A stretch of DNA of 64,000 bases from Gammaproteobacteria bacterium (GTDB lineage: Bacteria > Pseudomonadota > Gammaproteobacteria > Eutrophobiales > Eutrophobiaceae): the NCBI GenBank assembly GCA_012103475.1, contig WLWS01000005.1, positions 253,001 through 317,000 of the forward strand, in the 5' to 3' direction. The position numbers were made by a program, and so were the translations under genes. Shown one piece after another: positions 29,540-37,894 of this stretch. A model generated the notes under the pieces. The model made no database searches. It was not told where the DNA came from and saw only the letters and a list, made by a program, of their open reading frames with translations. Every line of letters starts with the position of its first letter. The first letter of the stretch is position 1.

Positions 29540-29872
29540 TTACCTCATTTTCTTAATTAGGTATGAATCCAGCTTCGACAGGCTCTGATGCCAGAACTTC
29601 TGATGCTGTTCCAGCCAGTCACTGGCCTGCTCTAAAGTGGATACATTCAGTGAAAAAATATGTTTTCTTCCCTGCACATCCCTTTCTACCAATTCGGCTT
29701 TCTCCAGCACTTTGAGATGCTTTGAAATCGCCGGAAGTGACATGTCATAGGGTGCCGCCAGTTCCTGTGCGGACAGAGATTTTTTGGTCAGACTGGCCAC
29801 AATTCCACGCCGGGTCTCGTCAGAGAGTGCGGAGAATACGGCATTTAAGTGTTGTGAATTATATTTAACCAT
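29540..29872 (-). CDS. ArsR-family HTH repressor
   Basis: A 110-residue winged-helix protein: FSALSDETRRGIVASL, recognition helix region SAQELAAPYDMSLPAISKHL, wing KAELVERDVQGRKHIFSL. No metal-binding cysteine pair (CxC) is present, so it is of the non-metal group that pairs with SRPBCC proteins. It should repress its own three-gene operon (ArsR, AHSA1-type, GST). The start codon lies inside its presumed operator (29860-29885), and no ribosome site is visible. Confidence 0.9.
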   Translation of the reverse strand: MVKYNSQHLNAVFSALSDETRRGIVASLTKKSLSAQELAAPYDMSLPAISKHLKVLEKAELVERDVQGRKHIFSLNVSTLEQASDWLEQHQKFWHQSLSKLDSYLIKKMR

Positions 29873-29885
29873 TTGGTTAAATATA
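29860..29885. promoter_or_regulatory. 26-bp palindromic operator covering the ArsR start codon and -10
   Basis: Arms ATATTTAACCA (29861-29871) and TGGTTAAATAT (29874-29884) are perfect around a 2-bp centre, plus one further pair outside. The ATG (29872-29870 on the minus strand) sits in the centre. Confidence 0.75.
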
Positions 29886-29908
29886 GAGACATTGAAAACC
29901 TATTGCAA
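29880..29908 (-). promoter_or_regulatory. Predicted leaderless promoter of the ArsR operon
   Basis: On the minus strand TTGCAA (29908-29903), a 17-bp spacer, and TATATT (29885-29880). Seven bases separate the -10 from the ATG, so transcription would begin at or within a base or two of the start codon. Confidence 0.65.
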
Positions 29909-29921
29909 GATTATTTTGTTT

Positions 29922-30401
29922 TTATTTTTTTGGCCTGGGTGGGTTGTGCGCAAACTCTAGGCGGTTACCACCCGGTTCGCGAATCATCATGTGTTTGCTC
30001 GGGCCGCCGTAGGCAAGCTCCGGGGCAAACTCGATTACCACGCCATCGACTGCTTTTACCTTCTCGTATAGTGCGTCCAGTTCTGCGAAACCGGGAACGG
30101 AAATCGCCAGATGATGCAGACCGACATTGTTCTTCCGATCAAACTTAAGGGCGCTTGCCGGATCTTTTACCTGCCAGAGTGTGAGAAACATCTCGCCATC
30201 TGTCAGAAAACTGGCAGGGTAATCCGGATCCTGACCGGATAATTTCCAGCCCAGAGTGTAGGTAAAGAATCTGGTCGATTTATCGAGATCAAGGACTGTC
30301 AGCCCAACATGGTTAAAGCCGCTGGTGAGTGCTTTGTTCTCTTCTGCCATTGCTGTATTGAAACAGAGCAAGAGACAAAGCATCAGAAATGTGTTTTTCA
30401 T
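29922..30401 (-). CDS. Secreted VOC (glyoxalase-fold) family protein
   Basis: A 159-residue protein with a signal peptide (MKNTFLMLCLLLCFNTAMAE) followed by a glyoxalase/bleomycin-resistance fold: FNHVGLTVLDLDKSTRFF, GLHHLAISVPGFAELDALYE, and IREPGGNRLEFAHN. The metal-ligand positions H, H and E seem kept. An exported VOC protein is less common than the cytoplasmic form. No substrate can be named. Confidence 0.85.
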   Translation of the reverse strand: MKNTFLMLCLLLCFNTAMAEENKALTSGFNHVGLTVLDLDKSTRFFTYTLGWKLSGQDPDYPASFLTDGEMFLTLWQVKDPASALKFDRKNNVGLHHLAISVPGFAELDALYEKVKAVDGVVIEFAPELAYGGPSKHMMIREPGGNRLEFAHNPPRPKK

Positions 30402-30485
30402 TATATTTCCCCGTTGTTTTTCTTTTAGTGCCCTGAGATTGCTTATTAGTTCATTACGAAGCCAGTGTAAGGGTAGAATTCAAGT

Positions 30486-31511
30486 ATGGATATACTAACT
30501 CAAGGTTTGCTCGGCGGTGTACTGGCGCAGGCTGTTTGTAAAGATGATGAGAAAAAGACGGCGACCCTGGCCGGCTTCGCCGCCGGACTACTGGCTGATG
30601 CGGATGTTCTAATTCATTCTTCCAGCGATCCGCTCTTGAGTCTGGAATATCACCGGCATTTTACCCATGCACTTATCTTTATTCCTTTTGGGGCGGCGCT
30701 TGCTGCGTTGTTGCTCTGGCCTTTACTGCGTAAATCCTGCAGCTGGCAGCGTCTCTATCTTTTCTGTTTTGCAGGTTATAGTTTGAGCGGCCTGCTTGAT
30801 GCCTGTACCAGTTATGGCACGCAACTATTCTGGCCTTTCTCCGAGGCGCGTATCGCCTTTAATATTATCTCCATCCTTGATCCCGTCTTTACCCTGGCGC
30901 TGGCGATTTCCCTGGTGGCAGGTTTATGGATGAAACAGCGAGTGTTGGCATTGTACGGATTAGCTTTCTGCCTGCTCTATCTGAGCTTTGGAAAACTGCA
31001 GCAGGAACGTGCTTCATTATTGGCGCAACATTTGATTGAGGAACGCGGTCACAGTGCCGTTTCGCATATTGTTAAACCGACTCTCGCTAATCTTCTACTC
31101 TGGCGTTCTGTTTATCGCGACGATGAACGCATCTATGTTGATGCGATTCGAATGGGCGTTTTTTCTGAAGCGCTTATTTATCAGGGTGAGTCACTGCCGA
31201 TTTTTTCTTTTGAAAAAGACATGCACTGGCTGGAAACAGATTCACTACTCTATCGTGACATAGGTCGTTTCATCCGCTTTTCCGATGGCTATGTGGCAAA
31301 TGATCCGACGCAACATAATGTTATTGGTGATATTCGTTACAGCATGTTGCCGATCAGTGCAAAACCCTTATGGGGCATCAGGATCGATCAGACTCGTATC
31401 AACGAGCATGTTGATTATCAGTTTTATCGTGAGAATGCGCGTGAAGTCAGGCCCGCTTTCAAGGCCATGTTACTGGGGCGGGATGATGTGAAAGAACTGG
31501 TACCGAAGTGA
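30486..31511 (+). CDS. Membrane-bound metal-dependent hydrolase (YdjM/DUF457 family)
   Basis: A 341-residue protein beginning MDILTQGLLGGVLAQAV and carrying the family motifs GLLADADVLIH and HRHFTHALIFIPFG, whose Asp and His residues are the presumed metal ligands. LLDACTSYGTQLFWPF adds a third. Several membrane helices follow (about residues 55-165), then a soluble C-terminal region. E. coli YdjM is a LexA-controlled relative. The physiological substrate is unknown. Confidence 0.88.
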   Translation: MDILTQGLLGGVLAQAVCKDDEKKTATLAGFAAGLLADADVLIHSSSDPLLSLEYHRHFTHALIFIPFGAALAALLLWPLLRKSCSWQRLYLFCFAGYSLSGLLDACTSYGTQLFWPFSEARIAFNIISILDPVFTLALAISLVAGLWMKQRVLALYGLAFCLLYLSFGKLQQERASLLAQHLIEERGHSAVSHIVKPTLANLLLWRSVYRDDERIYVDAIRMGVFSEALIYQGESLPIFSFEKDMHWLETDSLLYRDIGRFIRFSDGYVANDPTQHNVIGDIRYSMLPISAKPLWGIRIDQTRINEHVDYQFYRENAREVRPAFKAMLLGRDDVKELVPK

Positions 31512-31533
31512 CTATCTATGTCACTCCGGTACC
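31499..31533. terminator. Strong hairpin between convergent genes, overlapping the hydrolase stop
   Basis: GGTACCGAAGTGAC (31499-31512) pairs with GTCACTCCGGTACC (31520-31533): 14-bp arms with one mismatch and a 7-base loop. Neither side has a clear T tract; the minus-strand side reads CAGTTCTTTC. It probably ends cysK transcription and may slow the opposing transcript. Confidence 0.5.
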
Positions 31534-31542
31534 GGACAAAAA

Positions 31543-32511
31543 TTACTGGACCGTTTCGTTTTCCGTAAAACTGTCTGCAAACAAGGCGGTAGATAAATAA
31601 CGTTCACCGGAATCCGGCAAAATGACGACGATGTTTTTGCCTTTATGTTCTTCCTGTTGCGAGACACGCACAGCTACTGCCAGGGCTGCGCCGCAGGAGA
31701 TACCGGCAAGAATGCCCTGCTTTGTCATCAACTGGTGCGCGTAGTCCATCGCCTCTTCATCGCTGACCTGTTCAACCTGATCAACCATATCGAGATCCAG
31801 ATTCCCCGGAACGAAACCAGCGCCGATGCCCTGCACTTTATGCGGTGCGTGACTCGGTTCGGTACCAGCCTTGGCAGCGGTGATCATGGTGGTTGAAGTC
31901 GGCTCTACGGCAACAGTCGTGATTGCCTTGCCCTGCGTGTTCTTTATATAACGGGATACACCGGTGAGTGTACCGCCGGTACCGACACCACAAACCAGCA
32001 CATCAATGCTGCCGTCAGTGTCTTCCCATATTTCAGGACCGGTGGTAAGCTCATGTATCTCCGGGTTAGCCGGGTTTTCAAACTGCTGTGGCATCCAGTG
32101 CTTGTCCGGATCTTCGGCGACAATCTCTTCGGCCTTAGCAATAGCCGCCTTCATACCTTTGGCTCCATCGCTAATGACAATCTCGGCACCGAGTGCTTTC
32201 ATTAACATACGTCGTTCCAGACTCATGGTATGTGGCATCACCAGTTTGCAGCCATAACCCCGGGCCGAGGCAACAAAGGCCAGGGCGATACCGGTGTTAC
32301 CACTGGTGGGTTCGACGATGGTCATACCGGCTTTTAACTTACCGGACTTCTCAGCGTCCCAGACCATGTTGGAACCGATACGACATTTCACGGAAAAAGC
32401 CGGGTTGCGACTTTCCAGTTTGGCAAATATGTTGGCATCGCTGATTCGACTCAGCTTTACCATCGGTGTTTTGCCTATCGTCAGGCTGTTGTCATCAAAT
32501 ATATTGCTCAT
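31543..32511 (-). CDS. cysK: Cysteine synthase A (O-acetylserine sulfhydrylase)
   Basis: A 322-residue PLP enzyme. The start is [15 protein letters not shown], the PLP lysine is K42 in [11 protein letters not shown], the substrate loop is [13 protein letters not shown], and the phosphate-binding loop is [12 protein letters not shown]. It makes cysteine from O-acetylserine and sulfide. Length and motifs fit CysK rather than CysM. The gene stands alone. Confidence 0.95.
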   Translation of the reverse strand: MSNIFDDNSLTIGKTPMVKLSRISDANIFAKLESRNPAFSVKCRIGSNMVWDAEKSGKLKAGMTIVEPTSGNTGIALAFVASARGYGCKLVMPHTMSLERRMLMKALGAEIVISDGAKGMKAAIAKAEEIVAEDPDKHWMPQQFENPANPEIHELTTGPEIWEDTDGSIDVLVCGVGTGGTLTGVSRYIKNTQGKAITTVAVEPTSTTMITAAKAGTEPSHAPHKVQGIGAGFVPGNLDLDMVDQVEQVSDEEAMDYAHQLMTKQGILAGISCGAALAVAVRVSQQEEHKGKNIVVILPDSGERYLSTALFADSFTENETVQ

Positions 32512-32692
32512 TATCTACCCCTTCTCAGAATTTGTAGCCGCGTGTCGTTAGGGCAAAGTATATATCAGCCGCTAGCAGCATATAAGAGGCATCCACCCTA
32601 TTTATCCCATACAAGACACTGGCATTACGGCGCTTGAGCGACTATTTTACTAAGAGCTTTACTGATTTTTTACATTAACCGGGGGACAGAAA

Positions 32693-33082
32693 ATGAGCGG
32701 GATCATTGCAGATGTTAACTGGCTGGCTGTGGGTGTCAGCGCCGTATTGTCTTTCATGCTCGGTGCGCTTTGGTATTCACCGAAGATGTTCGGCGCGAAA
32801 TGGGCAGAAGGTGTGGGTATTGATATGGAAGGCGAAATGAAGCCGCCGGCGATCGCCATGGTCACGCAATTGCTTGGTACCGCTTTGCTAAGTTGGGTAA
32901 TAGGCGTCGCCGCTGTCACTCATGCTCTGGCCGCCGCCATACTCACGGTCATTATGCTGGTGATGATGATTGCTTCAAACGGAATGTGGGCGGGGAAAAG
33001 TAATACAGCGATTTCGATTGAGTGTGGCTACATTGCGGCGATATCGACGATCATGATCGTGGCTCAGGGTGTCCTGCGTTAG
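32693..33082 (+). CDS. DUF1761 membrane protein
   Basis: A 129-residue protein with four predicted membrane helices. The family mark is VNWLAVGVSAVLSFMLGALWYSPKMFG, given here in pieces: the first helix and then LWYSP. A GGGGGACAG ribosome site precedes the ATG. Function unknown. It converges with the DUF3667 gene 5 bp away. Confidence 0.85.
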   Translation: MSGIIADVNWLAVGVSAVLSFMLGALWYSPKMFGAKWAEGVGIDMEGEMKPPAIAMVTQLLGTALLSWVIGVAAVTHALAAAILTVIMLVMMIASNGMWAGKSNTAISIECGYIAAISTIMIVAQGVLR

Positions 33083-33087
33083 CTGCG

Positions 33088-34038
33088 TTAAATCTTAAAA
33101 ATACCCCAGATGATGGTCAGTGATACGGTTGTTGCAATCAGGCCAAGATAGACGAGGGTCATGCCGGTGAATTTTACCAGTGTCATAGCATAAGATTGCG
33201 CATAAACGCGTTTCATAAACAGAAACACGTGGATGGGAATCCACAGGTAAGCCAGTTGGACCATCATGTTAACGATGTTGTGCAAGACGACGATGTCCGG
33301 GTACTTTTCCGCCAGCAAATTGTGAGTATTTTCAAAAGTACTGGCAAAGAGCAACATGAAGAACACAAAACTCTGCGAATACAGAACAACGATCAGATGT
33401 TCCATGTAATAACGTTTACTGAACAGATACAGGAGTTTCAATGTCACCGCCAGAAGCGGTAACAGAAAAAACATCAGCGTAGGCAGAGTACTAAGCGCCG
33501 TGTCCAGCAAAGCCTCATCATCCTTATCACCGAATCCGTAAATTTTCTCGCGCATTAAACGGCGCTCTTCGATGAAGTAGGGAAAATCCGTATCAACTTC
33601 GTCCGGCTCGCCCGAGGCAATACCGACCACGTCATAACTGCTTTCGTCTTTATTCAGTCTGATAAAACCGGCCGGCTCTTCTGTTTGCGCCGTCGTATTG
33701 CCAGCAACATTATCAAGATTAAGCGACATGGAAATATCAAATACAAAAGGTGCCAGCAGAAAAAATATCACACTGGCAAACAGGTAAAGCCTGAACGGTG
33801 GTAGAAAAGACAAACGTTTCCCGGCCAGATATTCTTTGCAGACGTAACCCGGCTTGAACATCAAAGGAATCAAAGTGCGATAAACACGTGAGTCATAGCT
33901 GAACAAGTTGTCCAGCAATTCCATGAGGATAGTGCCGAAATAGCGCGAGGAAACCTGAACCGACTGACCGCAGGCATGACAGAATTCGCCTTGCAGGTTT
34001 GTGCCGCAGTTATCACAGTTATACGCTTTCTTAGTCAT
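33088..34038 (-). CDS. DUF3667 zinc-ribbon membrane protein
   Basis: A 316-residue protein with an N-terminal zinc ribbon (CDNCGTNLQGEFCHACGQ), then the family region LDNLFSYDSRVYRTLIPLMF and PGYVCKEYLAGKRLSFLPPF, then about five membrane helices. An acidic soluble loop (about residues 110-175) separates the first helix from the rest. Function unknown. Confidence 0.85.
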   Translation of the reverse strand: MTKKAYNCDNCGTNLQGEFCHACGQSVQVSSRYFGTILMELLDNLFSYDSRVYRTLIPLMFKPGYVCKEYLAGKRLSFLPPFRLYLFASVIFFLLAPFVFDISMSLNLDNVAGNTTAQTEEPAGFIRLNKDESSYDVVGIASGEPDEVDTDFPYFIEERRLMREKIYGFGDKDDEALLDTALSTLPTLMFFLLPLLAVTLKLLYLFSKRYYMEHLIVVLYSQSFVFFMLLFASTFENTHNLLAEKYPDIVVLHNIVNMMVQLAYLWIPIHVFLFMKRVYAQSYAMTLVKFTGMTLVYLGLIATTVSLTIIWGIFKI

Positions 34039-34042
34039 CCCC

Positions 34043-34941
34043 TCACCACTGTTGTGAATCGGCGCGCAATCGTTCTGCCATCAGATCGACAAAGCTGCGT
34101 ACTTTCGCCGCCGCCTGGCGACCTTCGCGATAAAGTATATTTACGGGCAATGCTTCCGGCTCCCAGTCCTTCAGTATCGTTTTTAATCTACCCGACTCAA
34201 TATGTTCTGCAAGCTGATAGGAAAGTAAACGGGTGATGCCATACCCCCGGGTTGCCGCTTCAATGGCCGAATCGTTGGTATTGGTCTTTAAACGAGCATT
34301 GAATTGCAGCATTTTCTCCCGACCTTCTGTTTGAAAGCGCAGATCCAGCAAGTGATTTCCGGCCATGGAAGCAATCATATGATGATCTCGCAGCGCCTCC
34401 GGGCTATCCGGCTCACCATATTCCGCCAGATAGGCGGGTGAAGCACAAAGTACAATGCGAACTGAGCCAATCCGGACTGCGTGCATGGCCGAATCCGCCA
34501 GCTTGCCAATACGAATGCCCACGTCGAGGCCCTCTTCCAGTAAATTGACGCTACGGTCGAGAAACATGGTCGATACCTGCATTTCCGGATAGCACTGCAG
34601 GTAGTCGACAACGCCCGGCATGACGAATTTACGGCCAAAAAGCACCGGAGCGGTGATGTTCAGGCGTCCTTTCGGAGTGGCATGTATGCCTGCCACCGTT
34701 TCGTTCGCTTCTTCCAACTCAAGTAATATACGGCGGCATCCTCGAGATAGCGAACACCCACTTCGGTAGTCCTGACCAAACGCGTTGAACGCTCCAGGAG
34801 CTTCACTCCGAGATCGGATTCAAGCGCGGCGACACTGCGGGTGACTGCCGGGGGCGACATATGCAGACGGCGGGCTGCGGCCGCAAAGCCCTGCTCTTCG
34901 GCTACCGCCACATAAACTGATAATTGTTGAAAACGGTCCAT
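34043..34941 (-). pseudogene. LysR-family regulator, split by a -1 frameshift near 34735
   Basis: The first frame from 34941 has the LysR helix-turn-helix (FQQLSVYVAVAEEQGFAAAA, RRLHMSPPAVTRSVAALESD) and runs to RYLEDA. The substrate-binding domain (RLNITAPVLFGRKFVMPGVV, ERLRADSQQW end) is in another frame. Adding one C at about 34735-34736 gives YLEDARRILLELEEANETV and a normal 299-residue protein. It is divergent from the AhpD/PPOX/DUF1348 operon and should control it through the palindrome at 34941-34967. Confidence 0.88.
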
Positions 34942-34967
34942 AATTATTCCATTTATTGGAATAATTA
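34941..34967. promoter_or_regulatory. 27-bp inverted repeat between the LysR gene and the AhpD-like operon
   Basis: TAATTATTCCA (34941-34951) pairs perfectly with TGGAATAATTA (34957-34967) around TTTAT. It contains several T-N11-A arrangements of LysR sites. It begins at the regulator's own start codon, which fits autorepression. Confidence 0.65.
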
Positions 34968-35072
34968 ATTGTCTTTTAACTATATTCTTATATCAAGAGG
35001 AATTTGGCAAAGTATCTCCAGTCCGGACAAACAGACCGGAATTTTTTTTAAAACACCTACAGGAGATACATC

Positions 35073-35618
35073 ATGAGCAGAATAAATGTCATTGAAGCAA
35101 ACGACGCTAATCCAGAACAAGCCGCACTTTATGGCGCCATCACTGAACAACTGGGTGTGGTACCCAATTTTCTTAAGGTATTTGCCAATTCGCCTGATGC
35201 CTTGAAGGCCTTCCTTGGATTGCACGGCATTGCCGGCGCTGGCAGCCTTGAGCCTCAAACCCGTGAGCGCATTGCTCTGGCCCTGGCTGAGCAGAACAGT
35301 TGCCAGTACTGTGCATCAGCACATACGGCGATTGGTCGCAAAGCCGGTCTTGATAACGAGGAAATACAAGCCAATCGTGCTGGTGGCAGCAGTGATGCAA
35401 AAGCCGCAGCAGCGGTCGCATTTGCCCGTTCTCTGGTGGAGCACACCGGTGAAGTCACAAATGCCGAAATTCAGGCTGTGCGCGATGCCGGTTACACAGA
35501 TTCGGACATAGTTGAGATCATTACCCATGTTGGTATGAACATACTGACCAACATTCTGGCTAAAGCGAGCCGGGTTGAAATTGACTTTCCCAAAGTAGAG
35601 TTGAAAAAAGCCGCCTGA
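35073..35618 (+). CDS. AhpD-like alkylhydroperoxidase / CMD family protein
   Basis: A 181-residue peroxidase-fold protein with the redox motif CQYCASAHT (C-x2-C-x3-H), preceded by LEPQTRERIALALAEQNS as usual in this family. The first part (AALYGAITEQLGVVPNFLKV) is the common N-terminal extension. An AGGAG ribosome site precedes the ATG. It is the first gene of a plus-strand operon facing the LysR gene, and it probably reduces peroxides or accepts electrons. Confidence 0.9.
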   Translation: MSRINVIEANDANPEQAALYGAITEQLGVVPNFLKVFANSPDALKAFLGLHGIAGAGSLEPQTRERIALALAEQNSCQYCASAHTAIGRKAGLDNEEIQANRAGGSSDAKAAAAVAFARSLVEHTGEVTNAEIQAVRDAGYTDSDIVEIITHVGMNILTNILAKASRVEIDFPKVELKKAA

Positions 35619-35633
35619 AACTCTCACTGACAC

Positions 35634-35667
35634 GGCCAGTGGTACAAGCAGGGTTGTACCACCGGCC
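35634..35667 (+). other. Intergenic 14-bp hairpin inside the AhpD/PPOX operon
   Basis: GGCC-A-GTGGTACAA pairs with TTGTACCAC-C-GGCC around GCAGGG, with one mismatch. No T tract follows; an A-rich run with the next ribosome site does. It may be an RNA-stability or processing element, or a partial terminator that lowers expression of the downstream genes. Confidence 0.5.
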
Positions 35668-35695
35668 AATTGGAATAAAAAACCGGAGAAAAACC

Positions 35696-36304
35696 ATGGC
35701 CCATCAGTTTGCAAAAATCGCTTTTACCGATGCCGTTCGTGAAGAGCAGAAGCTAAACCAATCACGGGAAATGTACGCCGGGATGGATGAAGGTGAAGAT
35801 TATAATAATGTGCTCGGCGAACGCGAGAAACAGTTTATCGAGGCGCGTGACAGTTTTTACATGGCGAGTGTTTCCGAAACAGGCTGGCCTTATGTTCAAC
35901 ACCGTGGCGGGCCGATCGGATTTATGCGGGTACTTGATGAACAGACACTTGGCTTTGCTGACTTCTCTGGCAATCGCCAGTATGTGAGTGTTGGTAATTT
36001 GCGTAAGGATGATCGTGTTTCATTATTCTTTATGGATTACCCATCGCGCACCCGTTTAAAGTTACTGGGTCGGGTAAAACTGATTGATAAAAGTGACAGG
36101 GAAATTTTGCCCCGTCTTGAGCTCGACAATTATCGGGCCCGTGTTGAAAGTGGCTATGTTATTCAAGTTGAAGCATTTGACTGGAATTGTCCCCAACATA
36201 TTACGCCTCGTTTTACCGAGACTGAAATTGAAGAACGCTTGCAGAAACTGAAAAATGAAAACCAGCGATTACAGGATGAATTAAACGCGATACAGGTGAA
36301 ATAA
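35696..36304 (+). CDS. Pyridoxamine 5'-phosphate oxidase-related FMN-binding protein
   Basis: The ATG at 35696, just after GGAGAAAA, is preferred to the upstream in-frame start at 35639, which lies inside the hairpin. The 202-residue protein has the PPOX split barrel ([57 protein letters not shown]) and a C-terminal coiled helix. It should bind FMN, but the substrate is unknown. It lies in the LysR-controlled operon. Confidence 0.88.
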   Translation: MAHQFAKIAFTDAVREEQKLNQSREMYAGMDEGEDYNNVLGEREKQFIEARDSFYMASVSETGWPYVQHRGGPIGFMRVLDEQTLGFADFSGNRQYVSVGNLRKDDRVSLFFMDYPSRTRLKLLGRVKLIDKSDREILPRLELDNYRARVESGYVIQVEAFDWNCPQHITPRFTETEIEERLQKLKNENQRLQDELNAIQVK

Positions 36305-36305
36305 T

Positions 36306-36785
36306 ATGAATGATAAAACAGAAAACAGACCGCCTCTGCCACCTTTTAATGAAGCCACAGCAAAACAGAAAGTGCGTATGGCGGAAGACGGCTGGAATTC
36401 ACGTGATGCCGAAAAAGTCGCTCTCGCCTATACAATAGATACTGAGTGGCGTAATCGTGCTGACTTTCCGCAAGGTCGTAAGGAAATTACGGAGTTTTTA
36501 CAAAGCAAATGGAAACGTGAAAACGAATACAGATTAATCAAAGAACTATGGGCCTATAGCGACAATCGAATTGCGGTGCGTTTTGCCTATGAGTGGCACG
36601 AGGCCGACAGACAATGGTTTCGCTCTTACGGAAATGAAAACTGGGAGTTCGACGACTCTGGCTTAATGCGCAAACGCTTTGCCAGTATTAATGATTTGCC
36701 AATCAGCGAAGCGGATAGAAAGTTTTTCTGGCCACAGGGCAGACGTCCGGACGAACATCCGGGTTTAAGTGAACTTCAGCTTTGA
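36306..36785 (+). CDS. DUF1348 (NTF2-like fold) protein
   Basis: A 159-residue protein with the family marks [40 protein letters not shown] and [23 protein letters not shown]2-like proteins form small-molecule pockets and include dehydratases and ketosteroid isomerases. DUF1348 itself is uncharacterised. It starts 1 bp after the PPOX-like gene, so it is the third gene of that operon. Confidence 0.88.
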   Translation: MNDKTENRPPLPPFNEATAKQKVRMAEDGWNSRDAEKVALAYTIDTEWRNRADFPQGRKEITEFLQSKWKRENEYRLIKELWAYSDNRIAVRFAYEWHEADRQWFRSYGNENWEFDDSGLMRKRFASINDLPISEADRKFFWPQGRRPDEHPGLSELQL

Positions 36786-36802
36786 CAAAATGAGTTATTT
36801 AT

Positions 36803-37507
36803 TCAGGAAAACAAGCTGGTCCGGGCTGTATCACAAATTGCCGCTATCGCCGGATGCTTCACTTTACGTTCTGCAGAGATGGCATAGAATTCTTCTTTTA
36901 CCTCTGCAGTCCGACCAATAATTTTAACATCGAACTGCTTACAAACGTCCTTTTCAATAATGCTTGGCATGGAAAATATTCCAACACCGGCCTGGCCGAA
37001 TGCCTTCAGTAAAGCACTATCGTCAAACTGACCTGTCACTCGCGGAAACACATCAATTTCGTTAAACCACTGATCGAGTGCACGTCTTATTGTACTGTTC
37101 TGCGTAGGCAGTAAGAGCGGCGCGCCATCGAGGCACTGCGGAAAATTACGCGCGTATTTTTTCGCAAGTTTCGATGTAGCGAAAAAGGATAGCTCGCTCG
37201 CTCCCAGAAAATGATTGTAAGCCTTGATGTTATAAGCAGAATTCAGTGGCATATCTGCCAACACCATATCAATTTTATGTACGGCGAGATCGGCCAGTAT
37301 CTTGTCAATACTTCCTTCCTGACAAACAATACTGATCTGGTTTTCTTTGCTGAATGCCGGTTCCAGTAATTTGTAAGCGATCGTTTTCGGGATGCAATCC
37401 AGTATGCCGACAACAAACTCTATCTGGCCTTCCATTGATGCACCGCGGACAACTTCATGCATTTCCTGACCCAGGGTAAAAATCTCATCTGCATAGCGAA
37501 GCGCAAT
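36803..37507 (-). pseudogene. nhaR: nhaR remnant lacking its DNA-binding N-terminus
   Basis: The recognisable part begins IALRYADEIFTLGQEMHEVV, the region just after the helix-turn-helix of NhaR, and runs to the end of the substrate-binding domain (TGQFDDSALLKAFGQAGVGI, HPAIAAICDTARTSLFS). A first methionine at 37462 gives 219 residues, against about 300 in NhaR. Upstream in this frame the codons are open to a TAG but do not encode a helix-turn-helix, and none was seen in other frames. NhaR activates the Na+/H+ antiporter gene nhaA; this copy cannot bind DNA as known. Confidence 0.82.
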
Positions 37508-37559
37508 ATATGAAAATCTCGACTTAGGTAGACAGTTTATACTGTTATTGAGCTATAAA

Positions 37560-37796
37560 GGAGTCGAGTATAATGAATCAGCTATTCAGGGTGAATTGTC
37601 CAGATCTTGTATGGTCACGATCAATCTTTCTAACTCCCGCTCAATACTCATACAGGAAAGGGCTACTGATATGTACGATGCGATTCAATACTGTGCGCAA
37701 AAAATGAACCGGGTGTTAAGTCGCCAACTCAGCGCAGGTAATCGCTTTCAAAAAAACAGTAAGAGAAGGAATAAATCTTCAGCTCAGACAATGTAA
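37560..37796 (+). pseudogene. C-terminal fragment of an HPF/RaiA-like ribosome hibernation protein
   Basis: The frame from about 37548 encodes SRSCMVTINLSNSRSILIQE and ATDMYDAIQYCAQKMNRVLS, which fit the C-terminal half of HPF/RaiA-like proteins (a conserved cysteine strand, then D-x-Y-x-AI helix and a basic tail). About 45 N-terminal residues of the fold are missing. The one ATG with a good ribosome site (AAGGAG, ATG at 37573) is in another frame. The family match is moderate, and the gene could also be a short uncharacterised protein. Confidence 0.5.
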
Positions 37797-37811
37797 ACGA
37801 ATCCCCATACG

Positions 37812-37847
37812 GCCACTCATGCCTATCCCCCGATTTTCTTGAGTGGC
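37812..37847. repeat. Inverted repeat downstream of the HPF-like fragment
   Basis: GCCACTCA (37812-37819) and TGAGTGGC (37840-37847) are perfect complements with a 20-base loop. It may form a first hairpin just before the terminator. Confidence 0.4.
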
Positions 37848-37853
37848 ATTCTT

Positions 37854-37885
37854 ATTGCCCGCTGTGACGCGGGCAATTTCTTTTT
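37854..37885 (+). terminator. Rho-independent terminator
   Basis: A perfect 9-bp stem ATTGCCCGC/GCGGGCAAT (37854-37862, 37869-37877), 6-base loop, followed by TTCTTTTT. It is the clearest terminator in the window and ends the HPF-like fragment's transcript. Confidence 0.85.
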
Positions 37886-37894
37886 ACTACTGAA

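Noticed and set aside
37573-37700. Short ORF with a good AAGGAG site at the nhaR/HPF junction
   Set aside because: The product has no family look and reads out of frame with the HPF-like sequence; it is probably created by the deletion.
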